From assembly GCF_900110275.1 (NCBI RefSeq), contig NZ_FODC01000001.1, positions 62,001 through 126,000 on the forward strand: a stretch of 64,000 bases of DNA, written 5' to 3'. Shown in pieces: positions 33,338-41,902 of the stretch. The DNA comes from Duganella sp. CF517 (GTDB lineage Bacteria > Pseudomonadota > Gammaproteobacteria > Burkholderiales > Burkholderiaceae_D). Position numbers and translations under genes: made by a program. Each line of letters opens with the position of its first letter. Position 1 is the stretch's first letter. The notes beneath the pieces are model-generated. The model was given only the letters and a program-made list of their open reading frames with translations. It was not told the DNA's origin and made no database searches.

Positions 33338-35251
33338 ATGGGAACAAGCAAAATGAAAACGCCACGGCCTTTAGAGCAACAAGGCAAACAGCCGGATTCC
33401 GCTACGGCCGGCGGCTCCTCAAATAATAGAACGGGGGGCGAAACGCGCTTTGTAGATCATCGCGCCTCTTCAGCTGCGCAACGGAAACCTCTAGTGGCAA
33501 TCGAGCATGGGGCGCCCGAGTTTTACCAGAAAGCACGCGCAGACATGATCAGCAACAGTACCCGGGTAAAACGACAAACCGCGCAGATGGCGATGATACA
33601 GAACAGCCCCCGGATGGTGGTACAGCACAACAACCACATAGACGCGCCATTCGGCACAGCGGAACAGGGTCGACCGTGCCACCTGTGGCCAGGCCAGCGC
33701 GCCGCCCCCCCATCGACGGGGTCTGCCCAAGGGGCATTGCCGACAATCGAGCCAAAACAATCGCCAGAGAAATGTACTGACAGACCCAATAATACAGGCA
33801 TTCCCGACCGGCTAAAATCCGGTATTGAAACCCTCTCTGGCGTATCGCTGGACCACGTCCAGGTTCACTACAATTCATCGGAGCCGGCCCAACTACATGC
33901 GCTTGCCTACGCACAGGGGAGCGATATTTTTCTGGGGCCGGGACAGGAGGAACATTTGCCGCACGAGGCTTGGCATGTGGTGCAGCAGGTACAAGGAAGG
34001 GTGAATCCAACCAGACAATTGGATCAAGGCGTCAGCATTAATGATGATGCAGGCTTGGAGCATGAAGCGGAGCTAATGGGAAACAAAAGTCTCTCAACAA
34101 AGCCATACAGTGCTTCTACCTCGTTAAACCCGGCGCGCGGCTCACCAGGAACGATTAGTGTAACCCAATGCCAAGTCGATATAAATTCCAAAAACAGATT
34201 TTCCAAAGGTGTCATGTCCATCACGCTGACCCCGTCGCTTCCCTCGGTTAAAGCAGTTATTAACTATCGCCCGAATCGAAATGCGAACAATGCCGATCCT
34301 ATTCGCTTGATTCAGATCGTCAAAGCAAGCAATTCCGGCACCCCGACGGACTGGACCCGCACTCCCGAGAGGCGGCGCCACAAGACGATGACGCTTGAGT
34401 CAAGGGAAGCAGGCGTTGAAGCAGGCTGGTTCGTCGATCATTCGGCGAAACATGCAACACCTCGAACACATCCACATGACGAGCACGTGCCGGATGCTTA
34501 CATCGATGCCAGTAAGGTCGATTTGGAAGAGACAAATTTGCCTCGGGCTGCGGCTGATGGGTCTGAGGCTGTTTCTAGGCCCAAGTCGATGTCGTTTGCG
34601 GACCTGGCAACAAAACATGCCGCGAATGTGTCGACGCCCACACCTGTGAATCAACACGGTCGCAAGCAGGGAAAACAGATTACCCCCGCTACCCTCACCG
34701 ATTTCCCTGAATCCAGCGCCGCATACGAATTCAAGGCAGAAGTTATCGTTAAAGGCACAGAAAAGCTGAAGCAGAATGTCGACGGCGAAACACATGAGCT
34801 CCTTTATGGCAGTGCCACATGGGAATTCTCTACAGAAACCGACGAACATGGTGGCCAAAAAATGAAGACGTATTCCGCTCGATTCCGGGATGCGCCAAGT
34901 CCAAATTTTGGCGCCGCCGTTGATAAATACAATGAGGTGTACCGCAATCGATCTGCGAAAACCGCTCCAGAAAAGGTTGCTGCCCTTAAGGAGAAACTCG
35001 AGGAGGCTGCAACTACTGCCAACCATGAGCAATGGAGGTCGCTGAAGGAACAATACGACGCACTTGACGCTTTGCTAGAAGAAAATGCAACAGATGAGGA
35101 TTTTTCCGCGCTGGATTCGAAATTCGGTTTGCCCGATTTTGACCAAAGTAGAAAACCGCGAGTTGAGCATAAGTGGCTTGATCCTGACGGAGAACAAGGC
35201 GACGATGAAGAAAAGGAAGACTGGGGCGACTTTCTCAGCGCCCGTCCTTAA
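33338..35251 (+). CDS. orphan DUF4157-domain protein, putative secreted effector/toxin-like
   Basis: 637 residues. An N-terminal low-complexity region (1-150) is followed by the DUF4157 core (about 154-230): IPDRLKSGIETLSG, VQVHYNSSEPAQLHALAYAQG and the HEAWHVVQQ metalloprotease-like helix with HExxH at 209-213. The C-terminal 400 residues contain beta-rich segments and a coiled, acidic end, with no recognised catalytic domain. DUF4157 proteins are often linked to extracellular contractile injection systems or found as lone toxin-like genes; no injection genes are here. Codon use is visibly AT-richer (AAA, AAT, TTT frequent) than both neighbours, suggesting acquisition. The start could also be the ATG at 33353. 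Confidence 0.78.
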   Translation: MGTSKMKTPRPLEQQGKQPDSATAGGSSNNRTGGETRFVDHRASSAAQRKPLVAIEHGAPEFYQKARADMISNSTRVKRQTAQMAMIQNSPRMVVQHNNHIDAPFGTAEQGRPCHLWPGQRAAPPSTGSAQGALPTIEPKQSPEKCTDRPNNTGIPDRLKSGIETLSGVSLDHVQVHYNSSEPAQLHALAYAQGSDIFLGPGQEEHLPHEAWHVVQQVQGRVNPTRQLDQGVSINDDAGLEHEAELMGNKSLSTKPYSASTSLNPARGSPGTISVTQCQVDINSKNRFSKGVMSITLTPSLPSVKAVINYRPNRNANNADPIRLIQIVKASNSGTPTDWTRTPERRRHKTMTLESREAGVEAGWFVDHSAKHATPRTHPHDEHVPDAYIDASKVDLEETNLPRAAADGSEAVSRPKSMSFADLATKHAANVSTPTPVNQHGRKQGKQITPATLTDFPESSAAYEFKAEVIVKGTEKLKQNVDGETHELLYGSATWEFSTETDEHGGQKMKTYSARFRDAPSPNFGAAVDKYNEVYRNRSAKTAPEKVAALKEKLEEAATTANHEQWRSLKEQYDALDALLEENATDEDFSALDSKFGLPDFDQSRKPRVEHKWLDPDGEQGDDEEKEDWGDFLSARP

Positions 35252-35325
35252 GCCTTTCGGAGCTTTCCCGAAATGAAAAATCCGTTCGGTAGCAACGCGG
35301 AGCGATGCCTGAACCCGGGGCCGCT

Positions 35326-36483
35326 CTAATCGACAATGCCAATCCAGCGCGAGCCCTGCCGGCTGCTTTCCATCGCCGCCTCCATAAACTTCAGACCGGC
35401 AACGCCGTCATTAACATTCGGCATGCCTTGCGTTAGCTCCGGCATTGGCTGCCCGGCATTGATGGCGTGGATCTGCGCGGCGGCATCGCGGTATAGCTGC
35501 GCGAACGCTTCCAGATAACCCTCGGGATGGCCGGACGGTATGCGGGTGGCCGCGTCCGCCGCCGCGCTGCGCACCCGGCCGCGCGTCAGGCGCTGGGCGC
35601 AGCCGCCCTGCGGCGTGAGCCACAGTTCGTTCGGATTTTCCTGCTCGAAGCTGAGGCTGGCCTTGGTGCCGTACACGCGCAGGCGCAGGCCATTCTCGCA
35701 GCCGGTCGCCATTTGGCTGCTCCACAGCATCCCGCGCGCGCCGGTGGCGTAGCGCAGCATGACTTGCACATGATCGTCGAGCTTGCGGCCCGGCGTGAAC
35801 GCGTGCAGCTCGGCCAGGATCTCGTTCGGCAGCATGCCGCAGACATAACCGGCCAGGTGATAGGCATGGCTGCCGATATCGCCCAGGCAGCCGTTCGGGC
35901 CGGCGCGCAGCGGATCATTGTGCCAATTGTTGCGCTGGTAGTCCTCGCTCTGGGTGGCCGCCTCTGCCAGCCAATCCTGCGGGTACTCTACGTGCACCAG
36001 ACGGATCTCGCCGATCTCGCCCGCAGCCACCATGGCGCGGGCGTGCCGCACCATCGGATAGCCGGCGTAGACGTGGGTCAGCGCGAAGATCTTGTTGCGT
36101 TCGCGCGCCAGCGCCGCCAGCGCCTCGCCTTCGGCCAGCGAAATCGCCAGCGGCTTGTCGCAGATGACGTGGATGCCCGCCTCCAGGAAGGCGGTCGCCA
36201 TCGGCGCGTGCAAATAGTTCGGCGTGACGATGGCGACCGCGTCGATGCCGTCCGGCCGCGCCGCTTCCGCGCGCGCCATCTCGTTGTAGTCCGCGTAGCT
36301 GCGGCCCGAGCCTAGCCGCAGGCCGGCGGCGCTGACGGCCGCCTTTTCCGGATTGCTGGACAGATTGGCCGCCACCAGTTCATAGCAATCGTCCAGGCGG
36401 CCGGCAATGCGGTGCACCGCGCCGATAAAGGCGCCGTCGCCGCCGCCCACCATGCCCAGCCGAAGTCGTCGTTGTACACTCAT
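35326..36483 (-). CDS. Gfo/Idh/MocA-family NAD(P)-dependent dehydrogenase
   Basis: 385 residues. The Rossmann N-terminus shows GMVGGGDGAFIGAVHR and the CDKPLA motif (a variant of EKP) near 128. The C-terminal domain carries WHNDPLRAG and GDIGSHAYHLAGY, as in sugar or inositol dehydrogenases of the family. It is the last gene of the leftward operon that begins at 45101 and follows the isomerase by one base. In 3-keto-sugar pathways such enzymes reduce the keto-sugar to the free aldose or oxidise position 3. Exact substrate is unknown. Confidence 0.87.
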   Translation of the reverse strand: MSVQRRLRLGMVGGGDGAFIGAVHRIAGRLDDCYELVAANLSSNPEKAAVSAAGLRLGSGRSYADYNEMARAEAARPDGIDAVAIVTPNYLHAPMATAFLEAGIHVICDKPLAISLAEGEALAALARERNKIFALTHVYAGYPMVRHARAMVAAGEIGEIRLVHVEYPQDWLAEAATQSEDYQRNNWHNDPLRAGPNGCLGDIGSHAYHLAGYVCGMLPNEILAELHAFTPGRKLDDHVQVMLRYATGARGMLWSSQMATGCENGLRLRVYGTKASLSFEQENPNELWLTPQGGCAQRLTRGRVRSAAADAATRIPSGHPEGYLEAFAQLYRDAAAQIHAINAGQPMPELTQGMPNVNDGVAGLKFMEAAMESSRQGSRWIGIVD

Positions 36484-36484
36484 A

Positions 36485-37540
36485 TCAGTTCTCCAGTCCC
36501 ATCAGCGAGCGGACTTGTTGCAGGTCGGCGCCGCTGCCGGCAAAATCGTCGAATGCCCGCCCGGCCACGCGGATGATGTGGCTGCGGATGAAGTCCGCGC
36601 CTTCGCGCGCGCCGTCCTCCGGATGCTTGAGCGCGCATTCCCATTCCAGCACCGCCCAGCCTGGATAGTCGTATTGCGCCATCTTCGAGAAGATCGCCTT
36701 GAAGTCGATCTGGCCATCGCCCAGCGAGCGGAAGCGCCCTGCCCGCTCCTGCCAGCCCAGGTAGCCGCCGTAGACGCCCTGGCGTCCGTTGGGACGGAAC
36801 TCGGCGTCCTTGACGTGGAAGGCCTTGATGCGCTCGTGATAGATATCGATAAAGGCGAGGTAGTCCAGCTGTTGCAGCACGAAATGGCTCGGGTCGTACA
36901 GAATGTTGGCGCGCTTATGGCCGCCGACCGCATCAAGGAAGCGCTCGAACGTCACGCCGTCGTGCAAGTCTTCGCCCGGATGCAGCTCGTAGCAGATATC
37001 GACGCCGGCGTCCTCGAAGGCGTTGAGGATCGGCAGCCAGCGGCGGCCCAGCTCGGCAAATGCCTCCTCGACCAGCCCGGCCGGGCGCTGCGGCCACGGA
37101 TACAGGTACGGCCAGGCCAGCGCGCCGGAGAAGCTGACATGCGCAGCCAGGCCGAGGCGCTTGGACGCGCGGGCGGCGCGCAGCAACTGGTCGACGGCCC
37201 AGGCTTGGCGCGCCACCGGATTGCCGCGCACGTGCGCCGGCGCGAAGCCGTCGAACAGCGCGTCGTAGGCCGGATGCACGGCGACCAATTGGCCCTGCAG
37301 ATGGGTCGACAGCTCGGATATCTGCAGGCCGTGCGAGGCCAGCAGCGCGACGATGCCGTCGCAATACGCCTGGCTGTCGGCGGCCTGCTCCAGGTCGAAC
37401 AGGCGCGGATCGCACGGCAGCTGGATGGCTTTGTAGCCGAGGCCCGACGCCCAGCCGGCAAGGTTTTCGAGGCTGTCGAACGGGACGTCATCGCCCATGA
37501 ACTGCGCCAGGAAGATGGCCGGTCCCTTGATGGTTTTCAT
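36485..37540 (-). CDS. cytoplasmic sugar phosphate isomerase/epimerase-family TIM-barrel protein
   Basis: 351 residues without a signal peptide. AP-endonuclease-2-like TIM-barrel patterns are visible (FDSLENLAGWASGLGYKAIQLP, ICYELHPGEDLHDG, NILYDPSHFVLQQLDYLAFI, IKAFHVKDAEF, WAVLEWECAL) with the metal ligands Glu, Asp, His and Glu of the isomerase family. The ATG at 37540 is preceded by GGAG; the longer frame upstream is not needed. It lies between the ABC binding protein and the dehydrogenase in one operon, and probably isomerises or cleaves the imported keto-sugar. Confidence 0.83.
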   Translation of the reverse strand: MKTIKGPAIFLAQFMGDDVPFDSLENLAGWASGLGYKAIQLPCDPRLFDLEQAADSQAYCDGIVALLASHGLQISELSTHLQGQLVAVHPAYDALFDGFAPAHVRGNPVARQAWAVDQLLRAARASKRLGLAAHVSFSGALAWPYLYPWPQRPAGLVEEAFAELGRRWLPILNAFEDAGVDICYELHPGEDLHDGVTFERFLDAVGGHKRANILYDPSHFVLQQLDYLAFIDIYHERIKAFHVKDAEFRPNGRQGVYGGYLGWQERAGRFRSLGDGQIDFKAIFSKMAQYDYPGWAVLEWECALKHPEDGAREGADFIRSHIIRVAGRAFDDFAGSGADLQQVRSLMGLEN

Positions 37541-37565
37541 GCTGAACTCCTGCGAAATACGCAAA

Positions 37566-38516
37566 TTAATACGGCGAATCGGCGAAATAGAACTGCTTGG
37601 CGTTTTCACGCGTGATCAGCACCGATGGAATGACGGTCTTGGCCGGCAGCGCTTCGCCTTTGAGGCGGGCGGTGGCGGTCATCTTGATGGCGTCATAGAT
37701 GAACTTCGGCGAATACGAAACGTTCGCCTGGATCAGCTTGTCGCCATCGATGATTTTCTTGACGGCGGTCTTGGCGCCGGCGCCGCCGAACACTTCCTTG
37801 ATGTCGGTGCGCTTGGCTTGTTCGATGGCCTTGACCACGCCGATGGCCATGTCGTCGTCGGCCGCCCAGACCGCGTCGATCTGCTTGAAGCGGGTCAGAT
37901 AATCCTGCATGACCTTGAAGGCGTCGTCGCGGTTCCAGTTGCCGTATTTGGTGTCGAGCACCTTGATGCCGGGATTGGCCTTCAGCGCGGCGTTGAAGGC
38001 GTCGACCCGCTCGTTGTCCAGGGTGCTGGGCATGCCGCGCAGGATGACGATATTGCCCTTGCCGCCCAGCTTCTTGGCCAGGTATTCGGCCGGCAACTTG
38101 CCGAAGGCGGTGTTGTCGCCCGCCACGTAGGCGTTCTGCGCCGCCGGATTGGTCAGGCCCCGATCGACCACGGTGACGTAGACGCCCTTGTTTTTCAATT
38201 GCATCACCGGCTGCGTCAGCGAGGCGGACTCCAGCGGGAAAATCACCAGCGCGTTGATCTTGTTCACCACCAGCATATCCTGCAGCTGGTTGGCCTGGTC
38301 CGGCGTGCTGGCGGCCGTCTTGATGATGACCTTGAGCGTCGGATTGGCCGCTTCCAATTCTTTCTTGGCCTGGTTGGCCCACCAGACGATGCCGCCGGTG
38401 AAGCCGTGGGTGGCGGTCGGGATCGCCACGCCGAGCGTGACTTTTTCGGCGGAGATGGCCGAGCCGGCGGTGACGGCCAGAAGGCAGGCGCCGACGATGC
38501 GTTTCATTGTGATCAT
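37566..38516 (-). CDS. periplasmic sugar-binding protein of a CUT2 ABC transporter
   Basis: 316 residues. A short signal peptide (ending GSAISAEK) is followed by the RbsB-like fold: VAIPTATHGFTGGIVWWANQAKKE, NALVIFPLESASL, VTVVDRGLTNPAAQNAYVAGDN, GKGNIVILRGMPST, DAVWAADDDMAIGV. It would deliver a monosaccharide or small glycoside to the permease encoded next. The first ATG (38516) follows AGGGAAC; a second ATG three codons later is possible. Its place 18 bases after the permease gene confirms one transporter. Confidence 0.88.
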   Translation of the reverse strand: MITMKRIVGACLLAVTAGSAISAEKVTLGVAIPTATHGFTGGIVWWANQAKKELEAANPTLKVIIKTAASTPDQANQLQDMLVVNKINALVIFPLESASLTQPVMQLKNKGVYVTVVDRGLTNPAAQNAYVAGDNTAFGKLPAEYLAKKLGGKGNIVILRGMPSTLDNERVDAFNAALKANPGIKVLDTKYGNWNRDDAFKVMQDYLTRFKQIDAVWAADDDMAIGVVKAIEQAKRTDIKEVFGGAGAKTAVKKIIDGDKLIQANVSYSPKFIYDAIKMTATARLKGEALPAKTVIPSVLITRENAKQFYFADSPY

Positions 38517-38534
38517 TGTGTTCCCTATTAAAAA

Positions 38535-39536
38535 TTAACGGCGGCCGCGCTGCAGGTAGGCGACGGTGATGATGACCACGCCCTGCACCGCGGCGTTGAG
38601 GTGGACGCTGATGATGCTGGTCAGGTTGACGATATTGCCGATGACCGACAATAGGATGGCGCCGATGACGGTGCCCATGATGCGTCCCGATCCGCCCTTG
38701 AGCGAAGTGCCGCCGACGACGACGGCGGCGATCGCCTCCAGCTCCCACAGGATGCCGGTGGTCGGCGTGGCCGAGCCCAGGCGCGGCACGTACAGGATGG
38801 TGGCGATGGCCACGCACACGCCCAGCAGCAAGTAGGTCAACACCTTGATCTTGTCGACGCGGATGGCGGCGTAGCTGGCGACCTGCTCGTTCGAGCCGAT
38901 GGCCTGCACGTGCTGGCCGAACGCGGTGCGGTTCAGGATGACCGCGCCGCCGACGGCGACCAGCAGGAACACCAGCACCGGAATCGGCACGCCCAGCACG
39001 CTCTGGTAATAGACCGGGCTGTAGACGTCGGAGACGGTGCTGTCCAGAGTCAGCGCGCCGCCGTCGGACAGGTAGGTCAACGTGGCGCGGAAGATGCCGA
39101 GCGTACCCAGGGTGGCGATGAACGGCTCGATGCGTCCGCGCGTGACCAGCAGCCCGTGGGCGCCGCCCAGCACGCCGCCCATCAGCAGCGCCAGCGCGCA
39201 GCCCAGCAGCACCGTGGTCACCGGATCAAGCGGCTGCGCCGAAGCCGCGGCCGCGTTCATCAGCATGATCATGGCGCCGGCGATCAGCGCGGCCATCGAG
39301 CCGACCGACAAATCGATGCCGCCGGAGACGATAACGAAGGTCATGCCGACCGCGATGATGCCGATGAAGGCGGTGCGGGTGAGCACGTTCATCAGGTTTT
39401 CGACGGTGGCGAAATCGGGGTTCAACAGGCCGCCCGCGATACACAGCAGGATCAGCGCGACGACGGGGCCGTAGCCCCGGAAGCGCGACAGTCCCGGCAG
39501 TGCGAAGGGAACTTTAGTGGTGGGTGTCGGTTGCAT
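38535..39536 (-). CDS. CUT2 ABC sugar transporter permease (RbsC-like)
   Basis: 333 residues with about 8-9 membrane helices and the family signatures [59 protein letters not shown] and [19 protein letters not shown] split along the chain. It forms the inner-membrane channel for the sugar bound by the 37566 protein. Its start overlaps the end of the ATPase gene by 23 bases, so translation is coupled. Confidence 0.9.
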   Translation of the reverse strand: MQPTPTTKVPFALPGLSRFRGYGPVVALILLCIAGGLLNPDFATVENLMNVLTRTAFIGIIAVGMTFVIVSGGIDLSVGSMAALIAGAMIMLMNAAAASAQPLDPVTTVLLGCALALLMGGVLGGAHGLLVTRGRIEPFIATLGTLGIFRATLTYLSDGGALTLDSTVSDVYSPVYYQSVLGVPIPVLVFLLVAVGGAVILNRTAFGQHVQAIGSNEQVASYAAIRVDKIKVLTYLLLGVCVAIATILYVPRLGSATPTTGILWELEAIAAVVVGGTSLKGGSGRIMGTVIGAILLSVIGNIVNLTSIISVHLNAAVQGVVIITVAYLQRGRR

Positions 39537-41004
39537 GGGAGATCAATTCTTCTTCGGTGAGATGGTCGTGGTCCAGCATCGCTTGCAGCTTGCCGCCGTG
39601 CAGGATCGCCACGCGGTGGCACAGGCCGATCAGTTCGATCAGCTCGGACGAGATGACGATGACGGCCCGGCCCTCGGCCGCCAGGCGGTGGATCAGTTGG
39701 TAAATATCGCGCTTGGCGCCGACGTCGACGCCACGGGTTGGCTCGTCGAGCACGACCACGCGCGGATCGCTGTGCAGGTATTTGGCCAGCGCCAGCTTTT
39801 GCTGGTTGCCTCCGGACAGCGAGCCGGCCTTGCAGTCGATATCGCGCAAGCGGATGCCGAAATCGGCAATCGCCTTGTCCAGCGCGGCGCGGCCGCCTTT
39901 CAGGTCCAGCCACGGCCTGGAGTCGCGCTCCAAGGTCATCATGGTCAGGTTTTCGCGCAAGCCCAGGTTGACGTGCAGACCCTTGCCCTTGCGGTCTTCG
40001 CTCAGGTAGGTCAGGCCGTGCAGCATGGCCTGGCGCGGGTTGCGGATATCGACCGGCGCGCCGTCGATCTCGATCCGCGCCGACGAGCGCGGGCGCAAGC
40101 CCAGCAACGCCTCGAAGGCCTCGGTGCGGCCGGCGCCCACCAGGCCGCCGAAGCCGAGGATCTCCCCGGCGCGCACTTCGAAGCTCAGGTCGCGCACCCA
40201 GCCGGGAACGTTCAGTCCCTCGACCCTGAGCAGCGGCCTGGCGTCCGGCGCCGGCAACCGCTTGGCCGCGAACATGTCCGAGACGTCGCGCCCCACCATC
40301 AAATTCGCCATCTGGTGGCGGTCGATGTCGGCGGTCACGGCGCGCGTGACGAAGCGGCCGTCGCGCATCACCACCACCTCATCGGTGTTGGCTTCCATCT
40401 CGTCGAGCTTGTGCGAGATGTAGACGATGGTCACGCCCTCGGACTTGAGGCGCGCCATCAGCTCGAACAGCTTGCGCGTTTCGCCGGACGACAGGCTGGC
40501 GGTCGGCTCGTCCATGATCAGCAGGCGCGCCTTGCGGCTGAGCGCCTTGGCGATTTCCACCAGCTGTTTCTCGGCGACGATCAGCTCGGCCACCTTGGTG
40601 TCCGGACTGACGTCGAGCCCCACCTGTTCCAGGCAGGCGGCGGCGCCGTCGCGCATGGCCATGGTGTCGAGCAGCCAGCCCCTGGTTTTCTCGTGACCGA
40701 GGAAAATGTTTTGCGTGATCGTCAAATGCTCGGCCAGATTGAATTCCTGATGGATCAGCGCGATGCCCAGCGCCTCGGCCTGGCGCGCGTCGGCGAAGTC
40801 GCGCGCCGTGCCGTCGATCAGCAACTGGCCGCCGGTCGGCCGTTCGTAGCCGGCCAGGATCTTCATCAAGGTCGATTTGCCGGCGCCGTTCTCGCCCAGC
40901 AGGCCGTAGACGCGGCCCGGCTCGAGCGCGAAGTCGACCCCGTGCAGCACGCGCACCGGGCCGAACTCCTTGACGATGTGTTGAAAATGTACTGACAGAC
41001 TCAT
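39514..41004 (-). CDS. CUT2 ABC sugar transporter ATP-binding protein (RbsA-like)
   Basis: 496 residues with two fused ATPase domains. The first has Walker [10 protein letters not shown] (37-45) and Walker B LLIMDEP. The second has the signature [15 protein letters not shown] and [14 protein letters not shown], and, as usual for RbsA, a degenerate Walker A ([10 protein letters not shown]). It energises uptake through the 38535 permease. It follows the exported isomerase by 16 bases and overlaps the permease by 23 bases. Confidence 0.92.
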   Translation of the reverse strand: MSLSVHFQHIVKEFGPVRVLHGVDFALEPGRVYGLLGENGAGKSTLMKILAGYERPTGGQLLIDGTARDFADARQAEALGIALIHQEFNLAEHLTITQNIFLGHEKTRGWLLDTMAMRDGAAACLEQVGLDVSPDTKVAELIVAEKQLVEIAKALSRKARLLIMDEPTASLSSGETRKLFELMARLKSEGVTIVYISHKLDEMEANTDEVVVMRDGRFVTRAVTADIDRHQMANLMVGRDVSDMFAAKRLPAPDARPLLRVEGLNVPGWVRDLSFEVRAGEILGFGGLVGAGRTEAFEALLGLRPRSSARIEIDGAPVDIRNPRQAMLHGLTYLSEDRKGKGLHVNLGLRENLTMMTLERDSRPWLDLKGGRAALDKAIADFGIRLRDIDCKAGSLSGGNQQKLALAKYLHSDPRVVVLDEPTRGVDVGAKRDIYQLIHRLAAEGRAVIVISSELIELIGLCHRVAILHGGKLQAMLDHDHLTEEELISHATDTHH

Positions 41005-41020
41005 CGGGTTCCCTGGACCG

Positions 41021-41893
41021 TTACCGCGCCGGCAGCTTGGCCAGCACCGCCTGCAGGCCGCGCATCGACGCCGCCACCGATTCCAGCTGGCCCATGCCGT
41101 TCGGATATTCCTCCTGCTCGACGATGATCCACTTGGTGCCGCCGACGCTGCGCACCGCCTTGGTCAGGCCGGCCCAGTCGGTCTTGTCCTGGCCGATGAT
41201 GCTGACGCCTTCGGTGCCTTTGACAAACTTGGCCTTGTAATGCGTGGTCACCGTGCGGCCCGGATACTCTTTGACGAAGTCGATCGGGTCCTTGCCGGCG
41301 TAGGTGGTCCAGCCCACGTCCTGCTGCAGGATAAAATTCTTGGGCGTGTTCTTGGCCAGCACGTCCCAATTGGTCTGGCCCTTGTCGCCCAACATTTCCA
41401 CTTCGTGGTTGTGATAGCCCAGCTTCATGCCCTGCGCGTCGAGCTTGGCCGACAAGGCGCTCAGTTCCTTGGCCAGTTCGGTCGAGCCGTCCTTGCTGGC
41501 GGCGCGGTCATCCATCGAAATGATCAGGTGGTCGCAACCGAGCTGCTTGTAGAAGTCGGTGGTCGGCTTGAAGTTGGCCGCGTTGAGCTGGTCGACACGC
41601 ATGTGGGCGCCGGCGCATTGCAGTCCTTTCTTCCTTAAAAAGGCTTTCAGGCCGGCCGGATCGGCCTTGTACTTGCCGAACTCGCCGGCGAATTCCACGC
41701 CCTGGAAGCCGAGCTTGGCCAGCTTGTCCAAGGTGCCCTCGAAGTCCTGCTTGACCTCGTCCTTGACCGACCACAGCTGTACGCCCAGCAGCGGGCTGGT
41801 CGACGCGTGCGCGGCTGCGGCGCCCAGGGTGAAGCACAGCGTCACGGACAAGGTAAGGGGAAATGCGAGGGCCTTGCGTTGGTATGTTTTCAT
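41021..41893 (-). CDS. exported sugar phosphate isomerase/epimerase-family TIM-barrel protein
   Basis: 290 residues with a clear signal peptide (hydrophobic LTLSVTLCFTLGAAAAHA, cleaved near 30). The mature protein shows LGVQLWSVKDEV, LGFQGVEFAGEFGKY, LGYHNHEVEM, FILQQDVGWTTYAG and WIIVEQEEYP, the TIM-barrel isomerase fold with its Glu/His/Asp/Glu metal site. Sugar phosphates are not expected in the periplasm, so the substrate is probably an unphosphorylated 3-keto-glycoside made by the adjacent GMC dehydrogenase. Related proteins act as 3-keto-glycoside eliminases or epimerases. It lies 9 bases after the GMC gene. Confidence 0.82.
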   Translation of the reverse strand: MKTYQRKALAFPLTLSVTLCFTLGAAAAHASTSPLLGVQLWSVKDEVKQDFEGTLDKLAKLGFQGVEFAGEFGKYKADPAGLKAFLRKKGLQCAGAHMRVDQLNAANFKPTTDFYKQLGCDHLIISMDDRAASKDGSTELAKELSALSAKLDAQGMKLGYHNHEVEMLGDKGQTNWDVLAKNTPKNFILQQDVGWTTYAGKDPIDFVKEYPGRTVTTHYKAKFVKGTEGVSIIGQDKTDWAGLTKAVRSVGGTKWIIVEQEEYPNGMGQLESVAASMRGLQAVLAKLPAR

Positions 41894-41902
41894 TATTATT
41901 CC

